64,000 nt of DNA from Archangium violaceum (GTDB lineage Bacteria > Myxococcota > Myxococcia > Myxococcales > Myxococcaceae). Shown here piece after piece: positions 42,301 to 51,300 of the stretch. The position numbers and the translations under genes were made by a program. The stretch covers positions 6,926,001 through 6,990,000 of the forward strand of contig NZ_CP069396.1 in assembly GCF_016887565.1 (NCBI RefSeq), written 5' to 3'. Below the pieces are notes generated by a model. It made no database searches. It saw only the letters and a list, made by a program, of their open reading frames with translations, and had not been told where the DNA came from. Numbering within the stretch: position 1 is the first letter of the stretch; each line of letters begins with the position of its first letter.

Positions 42301-45300
42301 GTCTCCGCGACGGGCCTCGGACCACTGCTGAGACCTTGCAGGTGCCCGCCATTTCGCGTGACGAGGTAGCCCGCGACCTTGCCCGCCGGGTTCGAGTCCG
42401 TCCAATCCACGTAGATGCTGTAGCCCTCGGCCCTGAGCACTGGCACCGGAGCGCTGGGGCTGACATCCCGGAAGTAGTAGGCGGAAACCGGAGCCGGGTC
42501 GCTGCCGGATGCGTCGGAGGCCACGGCCTGCACTTCCACGGCCTCCGAGCTGAAGCTCGCCGAGTCGACCTCCAGGATGAAGGGAGGGCTCGTCACGACT
42601 CCCAGCGTCGTGAAGGCCGTCTCACTGCCCGCACGCGCCTGGAACAGCACCTGGGTCACATCGGAGCCGTTTACCTTCGCCTCCAGGGCGACCTTCCCGG
42701 AGATACGCGCCATCGAGGGAGGAGACTCGAGCCCCGCCACCGGCGCGAGCACATCCAGGGGGACCGACCTCGGCACGGAGCGCTCACTCAGGTTGCCGGC
42801 CTTGTCCATGGCCTGCAACTCGTAGGTGTTGGCGCCGTCCGGTACGTCCTTGTCGAGGTAGCTCGTCAAGGTCGAGGTCAGGAGATAGTCCTTGAGTTCG
42901 ACGGGCGAGGAGTCGGGGGAAGGTTTGAGCGGGACACCGTTGCGGAACAGCAGGTAGCCGGCCAGATCCGCCTCGGAGTTGGGCTTCCAGGCCAAGGTGA
43001 CATTCGATCCCGACCTGGACGGATCCTCGGCAACCCACTGAGGACGGCTCGGAGCGACGTTGTCCACCGACACGGTGATATGCGTCTCCGATACGTTACC
43101 GAGGATGTCCTCTGCTTCGAGCCGGATCGTCCACAACGAGCCCTCGGTCTTCGCGGAGAGATCGACCGTCCCCAGTAGTGCATCGGAGGCGGCCATCCGA
43201 GAGGACGACAGGACACGGGTGAACGCCGAGGGATTAACACCCTCGCCGAGGAGCAGCCTGTACTCCTTGAAGTTCTCGACCGCGTAGGCGCTTCCCATCA
43301 CCTCGACGCGACCGCTGACCACCGCTTGCGCGACTGGCTGGCTGATGACGACGACCGGCATGTCGACGCCGACGGACACCTCGTTGGAAGGCACGCTCTC
43401 GAGGCTGTTCTGATCGACGGCAACCACGATGTACCGGTAGGTGCCATTCGTCGTGAGGTCGTCCACCTTGGACAGGGTGGTGCCCGACAGCACGACCGGA
43501 TCCCCGAACTTGCCCGAGCCGGTGGCGCGCTTCATCTTGTACTGCTTGATGCCGGAGGCATCGCTGCTGGCGGTCCAGGAGAGCTCGACGTGCCGCCCCG
43601 GCTTCACGATCGCACTGAGCACCGGAGGCGTTGGCGGCTGGGTGTCGACGACGAACTCAAAGGGGTCGCTCTGCCTGCTGTTGTTGGCACGGTCCAGAAC
43701 GGTGAGCCGGGCGGTATAGATGCCATCGGCGGGAAGCACCGGCAATTCGCCCAGCAAGCCCGAGCCCACGGACACAGTGCCCGAGGCAATCTCGCTGAAG
43801 AGCAACGCCCCCGTGGAAGAGCCACTGGCGAGCTCCAGCGTGTAGCTCGCCAGGTTGGTATCGCGTGCGGTGCCGTTGATCTTGATGGAGGACGTGCCAA
43901 CCTGAACCGAGGAGATCTGCGCCTCCGGATCCGTGTTGTCCACGACCACGGGGATCTCGGCATGGGCGCTGTTGCCAGCCAGATCCGTGGCCGTCCAGAC
44001 GAGCGTCACCGGCCCTTCGGTGGCAAGGGACCAGGGGAGCTCCACATCCCCCTCCACCGGGGGAACGACCGTGCCGATCTCCTGCGAGCTGGTGCCGCTC
44101 CTGGCCGAGAGCGTCACCTGGGACAGGTCATCGCCAGACACGTGGCCCCCCACCATCTGGGAGCCGGTGATCGGGTCCGAAGAGAGGTACTCACCCGCCA
44201 CGGGATAGAGGAAGGCAATCCGGGGAGGCGTCGAATCAGAGATGAAGTTCACCGAGGTGCTGGCGCTGTTGCCAGCACCATCCGTGGCGGTCAGCACGAT
44301 CCGCTGCGCCCCGTCCGTCAGCCCCTCGAAGCGGGCCAGGATGCTGTTGGCTCCCTGGGCCTGGTGGCCGCTGCCGATCACCGCTCCCGGTCCCGACAGA
44401 CCGTAGGCGACCTTCCACTCGCGGAGATGGGGGTCGGAGACGGAGCCAACCACGTCTCCACGTCCCGGCACGCGGCCGCCCGCCTGCGGTGCCGTGAGCT
44501 CGAGCGTGGGCGGGGTGCGATCGATCGCGAGCCGAGCGACAGCCGTCTCGGTGAGCGCGAGCGCATCCACGGTGGTGACGAGCTTCACATTGTAATCGCC
44601 ATCGACATCGAGCCTCGGGTCGTCGAAGAGGGCCGAGGGCAACTCCACCGCGGTGGGAACGGGATCGAGCAGGATCGGTCCATGCAGCGTCTTGAGTGAA
44701 CCATCCTTGGTCTCGATCTGCAGTTCCACCCTCGCGGACTGCCGCAGCACGATGTTGGCGACGACCTTCCCGAGCGGCTGAATGGGAGAGATGAGATCGG
44801 GCGTGATCAAGAAACTGGCGATCACACTCCCGGCCGCTACCTGGACCTTGATCCTCGCCTCACTGGTCAAACCGGCCTGATCCTTGACCGTGAGCACGAG
44901 GGTATGCTCGCCGTTCACGAGGCCAGCGGTGCTCACCGTTCCGAGCACGCCCGTCGCGGCCACTTCCGATTCAAAGGGCTTGGCGGTGCTTCCCTCGAAG
45001 AACAGCGAGTAGCTCTTGAAGTTGGCATCCGTTGCCTGACCCGTAACCTGGATGACAGACCCCACGGAAGCCCCGACCACCGGTGTATCGATCCGGGCCA
45101 CGGGCGGAGTCGTGTCGCGCACCACCTGTGTGGTCTTCACGGACTGACGGCCGCAGGCATCGACGGCCTCCACCCGGAGCGTGTACGTCCCGTCGATCAA
45201 GGCATCCCCCCCCACCACCACGCTCCCATTCCAGGTGAAGTCGTGGAGCCCTTTGGCCTGTCCGCCGAACCGATGGACCACCGACGTCTGCCCTCCCGCA

Positions 45301-48300
45301 CTGACGGCGTACAGGGTCACATCCCCGGGACCATCCAGGGAGTAGTGCACCAGGGTCGTCTTGTTTTCGGTCCCCTGGGGACCAGGATTGAAGACAACCG
45401 GGTCCACCGTCAGTGCATCCAGGTTGATGCCATCGCTCACGTAGAAGGTGCGGGTGCGAGGTGTCAGGCACACCGAGCCACCACTGGCATCACGAGCGAA
45501 GCCGGTGAGCGTATAGGCACCCGGGGGAAGATCCGCGGCATCCATCTTCCCGAGCGTGCCCTCGGCGAGCACCCATTCCGGTCTCGTCTTGGAGAAGAGA
45601 GACACGGTCTTGACCTCGTTGCTGTCGACAGGTCGGATCTCCAATCCAGCGAGCTCCAACCACTGGTCGGAGAGGAGTCCCTTGAAATCAAAGGACGTCC
45701 CCAGGGTTCCATCGGAGAGGTTCGAGGCCACCGGGCAGAACTGCGCACCGTCAGCGGGCGCCGAGAGGGTGAACTGGACGGGCGTCCGGTCCACGAACAC
45801 CGATCCCTCCGTGATGCTGGAAATCCTCCTGTGCCGGGTCCCCTTCACCGTCGTGGCGATGACCTCGACGCGATGCTCCCCTTCCGGCAGGTCTCCCGTC
45901 TCCACTTCCTGGGTCCAGAGGGTACCTGAAGCGCTTTGGGTGAGCGCGAGTGGCTTGACGCGCTTCTCCATGGGCGTGATCAGCCACGCTTCGAGCTTCT
46001 GCCAGCCCCCCGCGACGTCGGTGCTGGCGTTGACCGAGATGTCGTAGACCGGGTTCTGGGATGCACAGACAGCCGCATTCGCGCGGCGTTCGATATTGAT
46101 ATCGATGTTGGCACACTCAGGCTCGCGCGCGTCGCACAGGCGGAGCATGGTCTGCTCGTTGCGCGCACTGTCGAGCACGGTGCCGTCGGCCAGCTTCGCC
46201 ACGAAGCGCAACCGGTTCCGCTCTCCGCAGGACAGTCCCGGAACTGGCACCTCCGCCGACTGGCCGTCGAAGCCTGGGAGGGTCGTGACCAGACGCGGCA
46301 GGCCTGTGCTCTCGTCGGTGACATAGACCTCGACGGACTGGAGCGGCTGGCGGAACGTCTCGATGAGGCTGAGCGGTTGCCGCGAGGCGCCCGAGGCCGC
46401 TCCGACGTCGATCAACCCGCAGACATTCAGGATGCCGGACCCCTCGACATCACTACCGTCGATGCGCTTTCCCTGGATCGCCACCGTATAGAGACACTTC
46501 GTGAGGCCGCCGGTGGGCACTTGCGTCCTGTAGAGGATGTCCCCGTCGAGGATCGCACCGCCGAGAGAGACCGGTACGCGCACCTCCGAGGTGGCGCCAC
46601 CATAGGGGATGAACTCCAGCGTGGCACCCGGGGCGAGCAGCTCGGTATCCGGAGCGCCACGCGCGAGCCGGACGGAGATCGTGGCCTCCTCCGCTCCGCC
46701 CTCGTACTTCATACAGGTGTCCACGGTCGCGCCGGGGACGAAGGGAACCTTCGTGGAGAAGACCCGCCCCGTGGCATCCGTGGCCAGGATGTGGAGGTCG
46801 AAGGGGCGCACCGGAAGGGTGCGGGCATCCCAGACGATCGCGTCCTCCGCGAGCATCTCCACGTTCATGTAGTCGACCACCGTGGCTCCGGTCACCGGAG
46901 ACGGGTAGGACACCGCGTAGGAGACGATGCGCTCTCCCACGGTATTGGCGAGCGCGAAGGCATAGCGCTGGGGCTTGAAGGTGAAGCTCGAGGGATTGAT
47001 GTCGGTCGTTGCGTCGAACAGGCCCAGGTGGTCCACCAGGACCTGGTTCTTCACCGGGCGGAGCAGATCGATACGGGGGATGGTCCGCCCGTCGTAGTGC
47101 AACGTGCCACCGGACTCGAGCGTGGACGCCTCTCCGATGCCAGTCAGGAAGAGCCGCTCGGGCACGGTGACCCGCGGGCTCAAACCCGTGTTACCCGCCA
47201 TGTCCCTGGCGCGTACCTGCAGTTGCCCACCCCGCAGCTCCTCGGGCAAGGCGACCCAGAGAGTCTCACCTGTCTGGCTATTGGGAATCCCGTCACGCTC
47301 GATCGCGACGGAACCCGTCCCAGATACGGACTCCAGCTTCTCCTCACCCGGATGGAGCTCGTCGGTCGTCGAGGCCGCCCAGACCCGCACAGAGGGAATC
47401 TCAACGGGCCTGCCTTCCGCGGAGTAGGCAAACGTCCCGCTGCTGTCGATGAAAATGGACCGCTTGCCGACCCTGGGAAGCTGCTGGCCCGGCGCGATGC
47501 TCACCACAGGAGGCTTCGTGTCCACCACGAATCCCGTGTTGGCCCGATCCGCGCTGATCAGGTAGTCACCGTCGGGGACACGCGTGTTGTCCACCTTCCC
47601 ATCCCAGGTGAACTCGTTCCAACCCACTTCAAGAGGAGGGCTCCCGAAGTGTTTCACGGCCGCACCGGTGTCGGTGCGGGTCACGACGAATCCGGCGCTG
47701 GTGGGAGAAGTCACCTGGTACTTCATCGCCACCGTATCCAGCACGCCGTCATCATTCGGAGAGAAGATGACGGGATCGGCGGAGAGGTTGGCGATGGTGG
47801 AGGCGGCATTGGACCAGATGGCCTTCGTGGTCCGGGTGACTGAATTGCCGGCCTTGTCCCTGACCGTCAGCATCACCTCGTACAAGCCAGGGCCAGGCGG
47901 GTTCCAGGTGGCGAGCTGCCCCTCGATGACGGGCACCCGCCGCTGCGCGACCACCACCGGCTCGGCCGTCGAGCCAAGAGGCCGGACGGCGACGGTGTAA
48001 CTGTCGAAGTTCCGATCGGTGGCCGTTCCCCTGAGGGAGATGGCGGAGCCGCCGGGCGGGCGGGACGCCTGGATCCACGCCGACAGGTTCTCCAGGTGGT
48101 ACATGGCCCAGTACGACAACCCATCGCTCACCTCGCCATGGAGGAAGGTTCCGCGAGGAGACCACTCGAATCCCACCCCATTCACACCAGGCACCCAGGC
48201 GAACTCCTTGGAATCGCCATCAATGACGGGCCTGGTGATGCCGAGGGTCACTCCTCCCGGAGGCCCCGAAATCAAGCTGACCGCGGCGTCGCCTCGAGGA

Positions 48301-51300
48301 CTGAGTGCGAACCCATAGGTCTTGAACCGGGAGTCTGGGTACGCCTTTCTCTCTCCGGACTCCAGGCCATGGAGCACCCACTGCACCCCCACATTCCGGT
48401 AGAGCCCTCCATCAAAGAAGTCTTGAACGTAGCGGGCCAGGAGGAGGGAGTTGCCTCCATCGACCCAGCCGAACACGTTCAAACTGTTCTGGTAGTGGCA
48501 TTCGATCGCCGAGGCGTAGTCCGGCTGGTCGAGTGAGATTTTGTTCAGACACCCGAATCTGGAATCACGATGCCAGGCCGAAACAGCCACATGACGCCCA
48601 TCAGGAGACAGCCTGAAGTCGTTGAGGGTGCCATAATCAGAGTAGGCGGGGCCGCCAATCCTGCTGTATGAGGCAGCGACCTCGGTCCTGACGTCGTGCA
48701 CTCCCTGCACGCCGACACTGCGAAGCTGGTGAGAAGTGTAGGTATACGAGGCGGAACTCCAGATATACCAGAGCCGTTGTGAATCCGCCTGGAACCGGAT
48801 GGGGCCGGCGATGATGTCCTCTTGGGAGATATTGCTCGAAACCAGGGTCGAGGGCGCCTTCCCTCCCCGCAGGACACGCTTCAGCTCGTATTTTCCCGTC
48901 GAGGAATTGTACTCGAGGTAGGCAAAGGAATTGCCATCCGGAGACACCTCGAAATTATACATATTGACATTGCAACTCACGCCCATCACGCCGACTTGAG
49001 CGAGCAGCTCGGGCTCTCCTCCCATGAGTGACTGGCGATAGAAGCCACAAATGCGAGTGGAGGCATTGCTTCCAAAGTAGACGAGGCCGCTGTCGTCCGG
49101 CATCCCCCGGTCACCAGCATCCACGTTCTTGAAGAAAGCGTGACGGATCAGCGATGGATCCTCGACTTCATCGATCTGGATCCCGTTGGTGTCGACCACT
49201 GCCACGGCCATGCCGAGTTGGACCTGCTTACCGCCAACTTCAGCGAGGACGATGATCCGGTATTCACCGTCCTTCACCACCCTGCCCGCCTCGTCCTTCC
49301 CATCCCACACAACCGAAACCGAGGGCTCACCGCTCTCGGGAACCTCGAACGTCCGCACTTGCGTTCCGTCTCGCGTGGTGACGAGCACCTTCGAGGCACC
49401 GCTGTCATCGGGAAGCCGGTAGAAGATCCCGGTCGAGTCCTTCACGCCATCGCCATTGGGCGAGATGTAGGGCTCGGTGAGCGCGACCGCTCCGGTCTGC
49501 ATGAGGATCTGGCGCTCGGCCCGGTTGTTACCGGTGCTCTGCTCCTGGATCAGTCCATCGCGATTCACGATGGCCACCAGGGTCTGCGCCCCTGAAAGCC
49601 CCGAGGTGGACCAGGGAATGACGACCTGCCCCCGAGCCCCCGCCTCGACCGCCGCGAGGGGGGCCTGGTCGATCAAATTGCTACCATCCGACTTCGGTGC
49701 TCCGCGGTAGAGGTGCACCTGGGTGGGCTGGGATGGCTGCTCCCCCCGGTTGTAGACGGAGACGGTCACGGAGACCGCATCGCCCGCCGTGGGGAAGGAA
49801 TTGTCCGGGAGGATGTCTCCCTCCGTGAGCACCAGGTCGGGAATGGAACGGGGGGTGAGCTCCAGAACCGAGGTGTTGTTGTTCTCCTCGAGCTCATCCA
49901 CCTGATTGCCTTTATCGACCTGCGCCACCAGCACGAACTTGTCCGCGCCAGGCGGGGTGTATTCGAAGGTGACGACCTTCGACTCTCCCGCCGCGAGCCC
50001 CTCCACCGTGGCACTGCCGACAGGCGTACCCGTCGCGCTCCCCAGGAACAGATCGACCGTGAATGTTCCCACCGGGGCTCCGGCATTGCGCACCCGAACG
50101 AGGATGTCCGCCTTCTTCCCTTGCAGCGGCGGCTGGGGAGAGGTGGAGATGGCGCCCGCCCCCAGCTGAAGGTCTGGCTCGTTGGAAGGATTGACCTTGA
50201 GCGTGGCCGTCACCGCGCTTCCCCGAGGAGTGCCCTGGTACATGGCCTGGGCCTCCACGGTGTAGGTGCCAGCGTGGGTGGCCACCCAGGACACCGTCCC
50301 CGGCCTCTTCTGCCCCGAGGCCAGGGGTTGCAGGGACGCGGGCAGCGTCACCAGGCGCACCCCATCCGCCGCCACCACACGCACCTCCACGCTCGCTCCG
50401 ACCACCTCGGTCGTCCCCGTATTGGAGACCTCGAACGTGATGGGCACGGTGGCGTTCTGATCCGTGGTGGGGACGTTGTCGATCAGCGCTACTCCCGGCA
50501 GCTGGAGGGCCCCCACCTGGAGGCCCACGGTGCTCTCCGCCGCCACATTCAAGGTGGCGACGTTGTTGTCCACCCGAGTCTCCTCGGGTGCACCCGACGC
50601 CTGCGCGATGCGAACCTTCAGCGCGACGGGATACGGTCCGCCCTGGATGACCACCGGGAGCGACACCGGGACGTCCTTCGCCTGGGCCGCCAGATTCAAG
50701 GTGGTGCTGTTCAGGACCGTCTCTCCGACGGAGATCGACACCACGACTCCGTTGGCTGGCGTAAGACCCGCATTGCCCACCAGGGCGGTCACCTGCAGCG
50801 TCTGGGGCAGATGACCCACCTTCTCCGGCGAGGCCACCACGTTCCCGGGCACCACGAAGAGATCCACACCACTCGGCGCCGGATTGACGATGAAGTCCTT
50901 CGCCGCGTGGTTGTCGTCCTCACGCACCTCATCGATGTCATCCCAGGGATCGACCACCACGAACAGCTGGGTCGAACCCGCGTGCTCGCTGGTATCGATC
51001 GGGAGCCGGACCCTGGCGGTCGCTCCAGGCGCCAGCGGAGGAAGATCCTGCGGATCACCGAAGAGAACACGGTTCGAGTCGACGGCCTGAACCAGGGTCG
51101 TCTCATCCGAGGCGATGAAGCCAGTGTTGCGCACCAGCACCTCCACGGTGGCCCCCGCCCCTTCCGACACGGAGCAGCCAGAGGCGCCCTCCAATACGGA
51201 GCAACCGGAGAGCTCCACGCTGGCGATGGAGAGGTTGGGCACCTGCAGCAACCGGAGCACATGAAGCACCCGCGCGGTCTGGTAGACCGAGCCCTCCCAG